Origin: Aralia elata
Lineage: Eukaryota > Streptophyta > Magnoliopsida > Apiales > Araliaceae
Direction of reading: 5' to 3'
Assembly (NCBI GenBank): GCA_034770075.1
Contig: CM068385.1
Location: 47,018,721-47,082,720 of the forward strand
Length of the DNA: 64,000 nt
The position numbers and the translations under genes were made by a program. The notes beneath the pieces were generated by a model, which was given only the letters and a program-made list of their open reading frames with translations, searched no databases and was not told the origin of the DNA. Every line of letters begins with the position of its first letter. Position 1 is the first letter of the stretch. Shown here piece by piece: positions 35,424 through 45,896 of the stretch.

Positions 35424-37070
35424 ATCTCCCACTTGCACTAAAGTCATTCGCCATAGTATCTAATACCCTTCTTCTCTAAGTGACGATCATCCTACTGTTG
35501 GATAAAGCTTCAGTAGATGGGTATGCAATGTTGTTCTCGAGAGTCCACTATCTGTATAGTGACTTTTCCACTTTCAATGATTCCACTAATCAAATGAAAG
35601 TGCCGCAACACTTGTTTGAATCCAAGATGAGACTTAGGAACTATTCCTAGTTCTGTAATGAACTTTTCATCCAAACAATCAACTTGCAGCTTCATTTACA
35701 ACTATATACTTTGTCTTTGTCACTAAACCAGCAACTCTTTGTTGTTTGGAACCTTTCCAATTCACTGCACCACCTTTTGAGGTAACTATTTACCCTAAAG
35801 TGGATTTGTTATCGTCTTGGTCTGTCTGAAAAACTTGAGTCTGTTTAGCCCTCTAGTTTTAATTCAGATCCACCATGTATCATGATCACATCCTCAATAC
35901 CGGTTAGGTACTTAAAGATGTTTTTCACTGTCTTACAGTGATCTTCTCCAGAATATGACTGATCAACATCAAGCCTTGTATATTCATTGCATACATGATA
36001 GTAACTCATGTGATCTCTCTTTTAATTGGAGACAATTTTAGAGAGATACACTCCATGGCTCATCATCATGAGTCCTCTCTTGGAGTTTGTCATGCTAAAC
36101 GCCTGTAGCATCAAATGAATATACGTTCCTTGGGTCAAGCCGAACATCCTTTTAAATCTATAGATTTATATCCCTAATTTATAGGATGCTCCTCCCAAGT
36201 CATTCATGGAGGAATGTTTAGACAATTTTATCTTTACTGATTGTAACATTGGTGTGTTATTCCTTATCAGTAATATATCAACATATAATACCAAGAATGT
36301 CACAGTGCTCCCACTGACCCTTTTGTACACACTAGGTTCATTCTTGTTTTTAATAAAATCAAACTCTTTTGATTGTCTCATCAAAATGAATGTTCCATCT
36401 TTGAGAAGCTTGCTTCAATCCATCAATAGATCATTGTAGCTTAAAACATGATTTGCTTCAACCTTTGAAACAAATTCCTCTAGCTGTATCATATATACAT
36501 TCTCCTCAAGTCTTCATTGAGGAAGGGCGTCTCCACATCCATTTTGCCAGATTTCGTAATAAGCTGCAATCATAAGCAAAATCCAAATGGACTTGAGCAT
36601 TACCCGGTAATAATGTTTTATCACAGTCAACTCCTTGACTTGAAAAACCTTTTAAACAGGTCTGGTCTTATAGGTCTCCACCTTGCCATTTGCCCTAGTC
36701 TTTCTCTTAAAGACCCATATTCACACTCTAGGCACTATGCCCTTTTGTGGAGTAACCAGAGTCTATACTTGGTTCTCATACATGGAGTCCATTTTGGATT
36801 TCATGGCCATCTGCCATTTCTCTGAGTGTCTTCTACTCATAGCCTCATCGTATATAACTGGATCATCATCCTCTATGATGCGTACCTCATCATCATCCTC
36901 TATGATGAATCCATACCTCCTAGGTATCTTCGGTACTCTTCCAGATTTACGATTCGGTTGTGGTACAATAGGTCTATCAACAGATTCCTCGGTTCGACTT
37001 AAAGTGCTTTGTGGTTCTTGAACTCCTTCAAGATCTATTACCCTCCCACTAGCTCCTTTAATGATAAACA
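35424..37070 (-). pseudogene. Copia RT-RNase H remnant, element 2
   Basis: The minus strand begins after the lost integrase with GASGRVIDLEGVQEPQS and RKSGRVPKIPRRYGFIIED, then RT entry (EKWQMAMKSKMDSMYENQV), a decayed RT with YVDI at 36274-36285, RNase H (FITELGIVPKSHLGFKQVLR) and PPT-like AGTGCAAGTGGGAGAT before the LTR. It shares with element 1 the missing Asp codon in YVDD and an apparent one-base deletion near 35660-35675. Strongly decayed. Confidence 0.8.
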
Positions 37071-38888
37071 TGAAAGTAGTATGCACACAAGCCAATCATA
37101 TTTGATATGATGTAGCATATACTTTGTAATCTTATTTATTTATTAATAAAAGAATTGATTTTCTTAAAAGGTATTTTATATTATCTACATAGTGCTGTTA
37201 TATTAAATGTTATAAACCCATAATTTTGAGCAATGCTTTTAGAATCATGATGGTGATCATGCTAATGAGATCTAAATTCTAGATAGCTCACAAACTAAAA
37301 TCGTTCCTAATCGTTGGATTACTAAAAAGGGGATTAGTGAATCTGGATAGATTAGTACATGCGTTGCTTGCTCTTAAGAAGAGGATGATTGATCTCATAA
37401 TCATTTGTGTGGAGACCCTAAAGCAAGTATGTAGGCGCTTATTGGAGAATAAGTTTACTGAACGTGACTCGCTAAGGATACCTAATGGAGTTTTACTCGC
37501 CTGTCAATAGGAATTCTTATAGTGATAGTAGTACAAGTGATCCTTGGACTTGAGATCATCATAGTATCTTGTGTATGATGAGTTATACTTTGACATGTCC
37601 CTTAAGACCTTTTGAGTATATCAAAGGGTACGATTGGGTATAATTAATTGTACATGGAGATAGGTGAATGATCAACAAAGAATCTACCTCATCTAGTAGA
37701 AGATGTGAATGTCCTATGTAATTCGATAAATGATAACTCAATAGTCCTTGGCCAAGGTAGAATGAAATTAGAAAGGAGTTTTTAATTTACATTATTTAGA
37801 TTTGTGCATTTGGGAATCGAAATATATATAATTAAATAAAATAAAACTTGACAGTAATTCCATGTCTTATATTTAATTGGGACATTGTATGGTAGAAGAA
37901 TTGAATTGTATGGTAACTATTCACTGAAAGGTTCTTTTGTGATTAATGTTGAAATCTATATTATTTGGAAAGTCGTTGATCGCTAAGGGGGCTTACCCTT
38001 ATTGTAGAATAAATATTATTTATTTAAATGAATTAAATAGTTTAATTTATTTATTTAAATAAGATTAGAATTGTTCTAATTGATTTATTCACAACCGATT
38101 TAATATGGAGAACCTAAAGGGTCACACCGCAAAAGGAAAATATGTATTTAAGAAGTAAATGACATAATTGTAATAATAAGTTAAGTGTATTTAATTTAAT
38201 CTATGGAGATAGAATAAATTAAATAGCTTAATATTTATTATTTAATATTTAGGAAATATTAAATATAAATTAATAAGAGTAGTCTTATTATTATTATTAC
38301 TATTACTATTATTTAATTCCTAATAGCGATTGGGAATTAATTAATAGAAGTACTCTCTTATGAATTCCTAATTGGATTAGGAGCATAATTAATTAAAGGA
38401 GTTTAATTATAATAGAAACCCTAATCCTAAATAGTTTAGGGAAGGGTTATTCCTACATCTATAAATAAGAGGAGTCTTATCATAGATTGGGGTTACACAC
38501 TCTTGCATTAGATTGTGGAGTACTTGCAATTTCTATAGAGATAGAAACTAGGGTTTTGCCGATACCCAACTTCTTGAATACCTATTCTTCCTTGGTGGAT
38601 CACCTCTATAGGCCAAACACTTGGGTGGCTAATGTTGATCAAAGGAAAGAATCTCATCGGTGGAATTCGAGGAGAACACGAAGGACTAAGAGTTGAACTT
38701 GTACCCGAGAAAGCTTTGATCTACGAGGGTATAATTCTTATTCTCTTTCTCTTTCGTTTATATCGTTAATTGATCACATAGATTGATCATGGTGATGGTT
38801 TGTATTAAAATTTTAAAATTCGTTTTATCACGCTTCCGCCCTATTTATGTAATTTGATTGCATGCTTGCGTTATATACAAACCTAACA
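37071..38888 (+). repeat. 5' LTR of copia element 3
   Basis: 1818 bp, TGAAAG...CTAACA. It carries the AT-rich central region, the TTA/TAC microsatellite (about 38285-38315) and a TATA box. Confidence 0.95.
38459..38467 (+). promoter_or_regulatory. TATA box of copia LTR
   Basis: CTATAAATA followed by AGAGGAGTCTTATCAT is conserved in all copia LTRs here (about 26654, 31171, 34790, and minus strand about 32240). The position about 430 bp before the LTR end suits a U3/R boundary. Confidence 0.6.
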
Positions 38889-38889
38889 G

Positions 38890-38901
38890 TGGTATCAGAG
38901 C
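38890..38901 (+). other. Primer-binding site (initiator tRNA-Met type)
   Basis: TGGTATCAGAGC starts one base after the LTR end, the standard plant initiator tRNA-Met primer site. Confidence 0.9.
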
Positions 38902-39004
38902 CTAGTCTTGTGCTAATTATCGATTTTGATAATTCCATGTGTGTATGGTATGCGATTGGATAGAAATTTTTGGGCAGAATCTGTTTTTTCTGAATCTGCT
39001 ATGC

Positions 39005-39126
39005 GGCGCAGCTGCACCGGCTCCAGTTCATTCTAGAGCGCAGCTGCGCCCAAACCCAAAAAGTCGTTTCTGGGCTTCAGCGCAGCTGCGCCGTCTCCCA
39101 GTTCTTTCTAGGCGCAGCTGCGCCGG
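39005..39126. repeat. GCGCAGCTGCGCC dyads in copia leader
   Basis: Copies at 39005-39018 (decayed to GCACC), 39038-39051, 39079-39092 and 39111-39126, separated by related spacers containing CAGTTC(A/T)TTCTAG. The word is the same as in the outer Athila. Confidence 0.85.
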
Positions 39127-40073
39127 TCAGCAGAATCCGAAAAATTAATTTTTCCTTTAATTAAAATAAATAGTTTATTTAATTGATATAAGTTTAAAAT
39201 AAAGATGTTTATTTTATCTGGAATAGGATTTCAGATTGCTAAAATTAAAGGAGTTTAATTTAGATTTGGGTTTTGATTAAAATAAAAGAGTTTATTTTGT
39301 TTCAAAACTAAATATTAGCAAAACTTTTGCCCATTAATTGATATCAATGCATATATGGAATGGTTTTATTATTCATGAGATAAATGTTATTTATTGATAC
39401 ATATAGAGATATGTATGATAATAAATATGGATTGATTATGGACTATTGACTAATGTGTGATTGGATTTAATTTAGAGGATGCTTGAATGTATGGGTTTTT
39501 ATAAATGGGGTTTGCGTACCTCGTCTTCTCTAATTTTTCTTAATGTAAAATTCTATCTCCCTCCTATGTACTTCCCCTTGACTGCTGATCAAGGTTTCTA
39601 TTTATTATAAATAGTTTTTGTAATAGGACTAGTTAGAATTAATTTTGAAGAATTGGAGACAAAGGAGCAAGGAGCGTAAGAAGACCCGTTTGTAATAGAG
39701 CCCGGGTTTAAATGTAATAGTTATATTTAAATTTTATTCTTGCACCCTAGGTTTGACCTTTTGGTTCACTTGGTGGCTCTAGTAAACCAAACTAGAATAA
39801 AAGTCCATAATCAATCCGGGTAGAATATAGTATTCTATATGTGCATGCTTACTATATATATATATATTATATATTATCCAACATGTTTCGCATGTAAAAT
39901 AATATGACGCGTATTTTATATATATCTGTGCATGCACGTTAAACAAGATGAGACTAATAATAATAAACCCCTCAAAGAAATAATATTAAGTCCTAAGCGT
40001 TCAAATATATTAGGAATATCGAACGTCGCCTTCTAGCATGGTAAAGCAATAGAGTATTAAATATTTAATATAA

Positions 40074-40370
40074 GTTTGTTATGCACACACAAGGCGAGTA
40101 TTAAATATTTAAGATGTTGTTTTATCACAATTGATACTTATTAAAGAATTGAACATTACTGCTTTGTTGTGCACACACAAGGGCGGTCTTTTTCTCTTCA
40201 CATATATGGAAGTGCTAGGTTGGACTTAACTTAGATTATTTTAGTTCGGATGTGCACACACTTGACCATTATAATCTAAGAGGCAAAATAGAAGGAGTTA
40301 CATAGTGATGTAATTGACAATAGTTGTCTACCTATTTATTTATATATAGTTTGTTGTGCACACACAAGGC
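40074..40370. repeat. TGTGCACACACA four-unit repeat in copia leader
   Basis: GTTTGTTATGCACACACAAG (40074), CTTTGTTGTGCACACACAAG (40163), CGGATGTGCACACACTTG (about 40247) and GTTTGTTGTGCACACACAAG (40349), spaced about 83-100 bp. The units can form a TTGTG/CACAA hairpin. Confidence 0.75.
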
Positions 40371-40566
40371 TATATACATTTGAAATGGGGTCCTTAATCT
40401 CACTAACAAATCTTTAATTAGATTTGCCGAACTATATAATGAGGATAATATAGTTTGATGAAAATAGTGGGAGATACCAATTTAAATAAAGTCCTAATTT
40501 ATTTTGGTAATTAATTAAATGAATGAATGCTAAAATGTTGCATATTTTTACATGCAGAATTTAAAA

Positions 40567-43043
40567 ATGTCAAACTCACTATCACTGCGTAGCATACTTG
40601 ATGCTAACAAACTGACTGAACCGAATTGCACGGACTGGTTAAGGAATCTGAGAATTTTCTCACTGCTGAAAATATTTCTTATGTCCGAAATTCGCCAGTC
40701 TCTACAAGTGTTGCAGAAATAGCCTCTGAGGAAGATATTGCTACTTTCAGAAAGTGGCAAGATGATGCAATCCTGGCTCAATGCATCATGCTCGCATCCA
40801 TAAGTAACGAGCTTCAGCGTCAGCATGAAAGTATGGATGCTCCTACTATATTGCTGCACCTCAAAGAGTTGTATGGTGAGCAAAGTAGGACTGCTAGATA
40901 TCAGATATCTAAGGAGCTCTTCCGATCTCGTATGACCGAGGGCACTGCTGTTAAGACTCATGTCCTTAAGATGATCAATTTGATTGAACAACTTGGACAA
41001 CTTGGGTTCGTGATGGATGGGGAGTTAAGTCAAGATTTGATCTTGCAGTTACTCCCGGACATCTTCTCACAATTTGTTGTGAATTTTCATATGAATAAGT
41101 TGGACGTCAGCTTGCCTGAGTTACTTAACATGCTGAAAACTGCTGAAGGTCACTTCTCATATAACAAGAACCAAGTCTTACTAATGGATGATTCTTCCAA
41201 GAAAAGTAAGAGGCCCAAGGTATCTTCTAAAAACAAGAAAAACAAGAAGGCTAAGGGCAAGGCGAAGAGAAAGGATAAAAAGAAACCTGATCCAGATAGC
41301 AAAGGAATTTGCTACCATTGCAATAAGTTGGGACACTAGAAGAGGAACTGCAAGGAGTATCTTGCGGACCAGAAGAAGCTTGGAGAAGCTTCGACTTCCG
41401 ATCTAGGTTTGTTCATGATTGAAATTAATTTTTCTGAAAGTCAAAATTATACTTGGGTATTGGATACCGGCTGTAGTTCTCACATATGTAATAATGTGCA
41501 GGGACTAAGCAGAAGTAGAAAGCTGAACAAGGATGAAGTCGTCCTACGAGTGGAAAATGGAGCAAAGGTTGCTGCATTAGCTGTAGGAACTTATTGTTTA
41601 GCACTGCCTTCGGGCAAGTTCATTAGTTTAAATAATTGTTATTATGTTCCAACACTCATTAGAAACATTATTTCAATTTCTGTATTGGATATGGATGGTT
41701 TTGATATTATAATAAAGAACAATAATTGTTCTATTTATAATAAAAATATTTTATATGGTGTTGGCAATCTACTGAATGGACTTTACATACTTGACTTGCA
41801 TGAAAATATACTTCAAATTGAACAAACTCAGAAAAGAAAAAGAGATGATGTTAGTTATACCTTTATGTGGCACTGTAGACTCGGTCATATCAATGAAACA
41901 AGATTAACCAAGTTGCATAAAGATGGGCTTTTAGAGCTATCTGATTACGAATCATATCCAACTTGTGAATCTTGTCTCATGGGTAAGATGACTAAATCTC
42001 CTTTTAGTGGAAAAGGAGAAAGATTTACAGAGTAGTTAGCGTTGGTACACACAGACGTATGTGGACCTATGACAACGAATGCACAAGGAGGGTATTCTTA
42101 TTTTATTACTTTCACTAATGATCATTCTAGATTTGGATATATGTATTTAATGAAATACAAATCTGAATCGTTTGAAAAGTTCAAAGAATTCAGAAGTGAA
42201 GTAGAGAAGCAAACTGGTAAGAGTATTAAGATTCTTCGATCGGATCGAGGAGGTGAATACTTGACCAATGAGTTTCTAAGTTGTCTCAAAGAAAATGGTA
42301 TAATCTCACAATGGACTCCACCAGGGACACCACAGTTAAATGGTGTATCTCAAAGGAGAAATCGAACATTGTTGGACATGGTTCGTTCTATGATGAGTTT
42401 TACTGACCTTCTAGTATCCTTCTAGGGTTATGCCGTAGAAACGGTTGCATACCTACTTAACAAGGTACCTACGAAATCTGTCCCAAAGACCCCATATAAG
42501 ATATAGATAGAGAGGAAGCCTAGTCTTAAGCATGTTAAGACTTGGGGTTGTCCAGCTTATGTCAAAAGGTTTGAGCATGATAAGCTGAAGACTAGATCCG
42601 ACAAGTGTAGATTTGTGGGATATCCTAAAGAAAGTTTAGGATATTATTTCTATCATCCTACTGATCAAAAGGTGTTTGTTGCGAAACACGTTACCTTCTT
42701 GGAAAAGGAGTTTATCCTTGAAGGGGTTAGTGGGAGTAAGATATATGTTGAAGAAGTTCAAAAGCCACAAAATACTACGGATCAAAGTCAGGTACCTGAC
42801 CAAGTAGAAGAACCTAATGTACCACTACCTATTCGTAAGTCTGGAAGAGTACCGAAGATATCTGATAGGTATAGATTCATCATAGAGGATGATGATGAGG
42901 TATGCATCATAGATGATGATGATCCATTGACTTACGAAGAGGCTATGAGTAGTGAAGACTCAGAGAAATGGCTAGAAGCCATGAAATCCGAGATGGACTC
43001 CATGTATGAAAACCAAGTATGGACTTTGGTCACACCGCAAAAG
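40567..43043 (+). pseudogene. Copia gag-protease-integrase, element 3
   Basis: Start ATG 40567 (MSNSLSLRSILDANKLTEPN). A one-base loss in a T run near 40660 shifts the frame, after which one frame continues to 43043. Order: gag, Lys-rich linker, zinc knuckle CYHCNKLGH-stop-KRNC, protease WVLDTGCSSHICNN, gag-pre-integrase (LWHxRLGH-like MWHCRLGHINE), integrase core with HTDVCGPM, FTNDHSRFGY, SDRGGEY, and NGVSQRRNRTLLD where Gln replaces the expected catalytic Glu, then RKSGRVPKISDRYRFIIED and RT entry. Four in-frame stops (41337, 42033, 42423, 42504) are all TAG, three at conserved Trp positions. Confidence 0.85.
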
Positions 43044-43228
43044 TAAATGATAACTCAGTAGTCCTTGGCCAAGGCAGAATGAAATTAGAAAGGAGTTTCT
43101 AATTTGCATTATTTAGAGTTGTGCATTTAGGAATCGAAATACATATAATTAAATAAAATAAGACTTGACAGTAATTCCATGTTTTATATTTAATTGGGAC
43201 ATTGTATGGTAGAAGGATTGAATTGTAC
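43044..43228 (+). repeat. Copia LTR internal fragment at rearranged junction
   Basis: Matches the LTR region around 37725-37905 (AATGATAACTCAGTAGTCCT...GGATTGAATTGTAC). It breaks off at 43228 against Athila 3' UTR sequence with no LTR end or target duplication. Confidence 0.85.
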
Positions 43229-43597
43229 TATAATCGCCTTAAAATACAATTACCCTCGGTGGGACATAACTGCTCAGATAATAGGGATCATAACTACGCA
43301 AAATCGACTTCTAATATGATATACAAGCTTACACAAAACTTAAAAGTTTTCTAACTTGCTAACACATTTAATCATATCTTATCATTGACTATTCTAAAGA
43401 TTCACCATTTTTTTAGATATGCAAAAATTAACAACTAAAAATAGATGCACTAATTTAAAAATTAACCAAATAATTGAATAAGTCTTTAGTAAACCAATAA
43501 ACCAGCAAATTAAATTTTAAAGTATCATCAAACCATCCCCCCAAACTTAAATATTACATTGCCCTCAATGTAATACCAGAAACTTCCCTGGAAAAAT
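43229..43597 (-). other. Athila 3' UTR, truncated
   Basis: Contains the AAGTTTGGGGGG-like motif soon after the env-like stop (about 43539-43552). No structured hairpin like 6394-6499 was found, and the polypurine tract and 3' LTR are missing. Confidence 0.65.
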
Positions 43598-44863
43598 TCA
43601 TTCATCACCAGCAGCAGCACCATCATCAGCACCATCATCCTTATCATCCGCAAGGCTATTGGTCTCCTCTTCTGACTCGAATGCAGTATCGTGAAACACC
43701 GGTGATGGCAGCAAATGAATGGGATCCGGATTGTTTATATTGAAGCGATTTGTAAATGTTTATATGATATTTTTTGTGTAATTCACATAGTTGTCAACTC
43801 GGTCCGCTAACTGATCCACACGACGTGCTTGCCGACGATTCAAACTTAACAGATTATCCTGGCCTCATTCTAAGTTCGTTTGAGTTCTCTGTATAGCCCG
43901 GATCTTTGCAATTATCAGGTCCAAAGTAGCATTAGTCGGAGCACCTCGTCTTGGCCGCCTCGTTCCATGAAATAAACTGGCCCCGTGAGATGGTCCTGCA
44001 CCTTCCGTCTGACCAGCGGCAGCAGCAATAACATCATATCCACCTCGCATGTTTGATCCACTGCCAATTTGTTCTTTGAACTTGTCAATGGTGTTGCTAT
44101 CTAACACCGACTTTGGTTGTTCAAATATCTCATCTGCTTGCCAAATAACTCTAGCATTCTTACACAACCCACAAATGAGAGATGGGTGAGAAAGTCCGCC
44201 AGATGTCCCGCTCTGTAATGCATAGAGAATGGAGCTATGGATGACCTTGCCCACATCAATATTTTTTCTCGTGATAATTGCATATAGGAGTGCCGCCCTG
44301 GCCTTAGATACCTCTGAAACATGAGATGAAGGCATTAATTTAGCACAAAGGAAATAAAACCAGGCCTTACCATATCTGCTCAGTGCATTCTTGGGGAAAG
44401 AAACTGCAGAAGTTACTCGAATCGTCTATTGAGTCCTGGGCTTGCATAAGCCTTTAAGTACTTCATCCCAATTCGGTCCATTTTGAACATAATCTGAATA
44501 AACATCATTCTCCATAAATGGTAGGCCATAGTATGTATTGATGGCTTTGCTGTCAAACGATACAACTTTTCCCCGTACCATAGCTACCTTGTTCACTGCC
44601 TCAACCGCATTAGCATAAAATTCTGTTACTATTGCTACGACTGCAGCCTCGGGTTGAGCCGTCAATGTTTCCCATCCACGCTCCCAAATCATTCTCCGAA
44701 TTTCAAGCCCATTCGCCTCTTGTGGCACCAAACCACGTTCCAGAATTAAATTTTTATTAATCAATGAGGCATAAAATCGCTCCGATGCATCTTTGCTAAC
44801 AAACTTTGAGTGATCATATGTGGAAGAAGAAGCCTGTGAAGTACGTTGATGCTTGGGTGCCAT
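43598..44863 (-). pseudogene. Athila env-like ORF (putative plant transposon protein)
   Basis: Start 44863 (MAPKHQRTSQASSST). 422 codons in one frame with three in-frame stops (about 44426, 43865 and 43768) and no frameshift. It shares with 17004-18165 the basic Ser-rich start, FYASLINKNLILERGLVPQE, EFYANAVEAVNKV, VRGKVVSFDSKAINTYYGLP, RYGKAWFYFLCAKLMPSSHV and an acidic DD-rich tail. Function unknown. Decay only by stops contrasts with the indel decay of the tandem array. Confidence 0.8.
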
Positions 44864-45868
44864 TATAATGTTCAACAAGGCTTGAAACTAAAGAATTTTA
44901 TGAACCTTGTGGTTGGAGCAATATAACAAACACTTGGCGTGCGCCCAAATTCAAAGCTTTTGAATATTTCTAATCCCTCCAATTGAAGTAGCAACACAAC
45001 AACAATCCCAAAATTTACAAATATCTCTTAAAGATGAAGAAGAAAGCTTATTTGAACTAAGTACCTTTGCTAATGAAGAAGAGGAAGAATAGTTGTTGAA
45101 TTGGTGCAATCCTTCTCCAATTAGAATCCTTGATTTCTCCTTGTAATCCTTTAGAGTGATGAGGTTGGGTTTAAATTGTTGAGTTTTAATGAGATTGAAG
45201 TTTATTTGTGGTAGGGATTTAAATGGTTTGGTGAATGTGGGAGGTGGGTGGCTTTGGGGAGAGTTTGGGTGTGTTTGTGGGGAAGTGGGAGAGAGAGAGA
45301 TGCCGAGAGAAATAAGGAAAATGGGCAAACATGCACACGGGCACTGCTCTTGACTTGCTGATCTGCGCACGAGCGTCGCGGCCCCTGATGTGTGCGTCGC
45401 AGCTCTTAAACGGACGTCGCGGCTTTTAAGGTTTTGCGTTGCAATGCATATGCTCTGTTTGGATTCCTAGCGTGGCTACCAAAATGTTCAATTGTGCTAA
45501 AGATTCAAGCACTGCGGCCCATGAATTCCAATGTCGCGGCTCATGAAGCATGCAGCGGCTCTTACTTTGCGCACCGCGACCCATAATCTCTGACTGGTGT
45601 GAGGCTGAAAGCTTGCTAGGCCAAATTTTTTCCATATTTCATTCTTTAACATTCCCTTGCCTGCTTGCCATAAAATAAGCTATTCCCTTTATTTTCTTGC
45701 ATTTGCTAACACCTCTCAATCTCTTCAAATTTGATGCATGCAAAGGTTGTATCGCCTGAATTAAATTGCCAACAAAGCTCAACTCAGTTAATTATGCTAA
45801 ACTCATGACTAAAAATTTAACTAAAGTAAATAAACTTAATAAAGTCAAATCTAATTATAAATTAACCC
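44864..45868 (-). other. Pre-env region of minus-strand Athila
   Basis: Spacer between gag-pro and the env-like ORF. No gene. Holds the GTCGCGGC repeat cluster (45363-45600) and, nearer the ORF, pyrimidine-rich leader on the sense strand (about 45230-45310). Confidence 0.6.
45363..45600. repeat. GCGTCGCGGC word cluster, pre-env
   Basis: Degenerate copies of GCGTCGCGGCTCTTAA at about 45369, 45390, 45412, 45432, 45508, 45531, 45551 and 45574. The same word occurs in this element's LTR at 53479-53560. Confidence 0.7.
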
Positions 45869-45884
45869 CTGGGTTGCCTCCCAG
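45869..45884 (-). other. Conserved CTGGG/CCCAG hairpin
   Basis: The same 16-mer as at 7412 and 13422, directly after the gag-pro stop at 45897. Confidence 0.75.
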
Positions 45885-45896
45885 TAGCACTTGTTT

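Larger units (their letters stand above)
31787..37070 (-). mobile_element. Ty1/copia element 2 (reverse), 5' part lost
   Basis: The minus-strand 3' LTR (31787-33429 plus 35262-35423, about 1805 bp without the inserted solo LTR) follows the end of pol (35424-37070). The element is interrupted at 37070 by copia element 3 (aaaca at 37066-37070 being the expected duplication). Its upstream part was not found to the right of 43228, so it was probably deleted. Confidence 0.85.
38902..40566 (+). other. Long untranslated leader of copia element 3
   Basis: About 1.66 kb without a credible gene. It holds four GCGCAGCTGCGCC words (39005-39126), a TA microsatellite (about 39852-39875) and four TGTGCACACACA units (40074-40370). 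Confidence 0.7.
37071..43228 (+). mobile_element. Ty1/copia element 3, RT-RNase H deleted
   Basis: Complete 5' LTR (37071-38888), primer site (38890-38901), long leader, gag to RT entry (40567-43043), then a direct jump into an internal LTR fragment (43044-43228). RT core, RNase H and both ends of the 3' LTR are missing. Confidence 0.85.
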
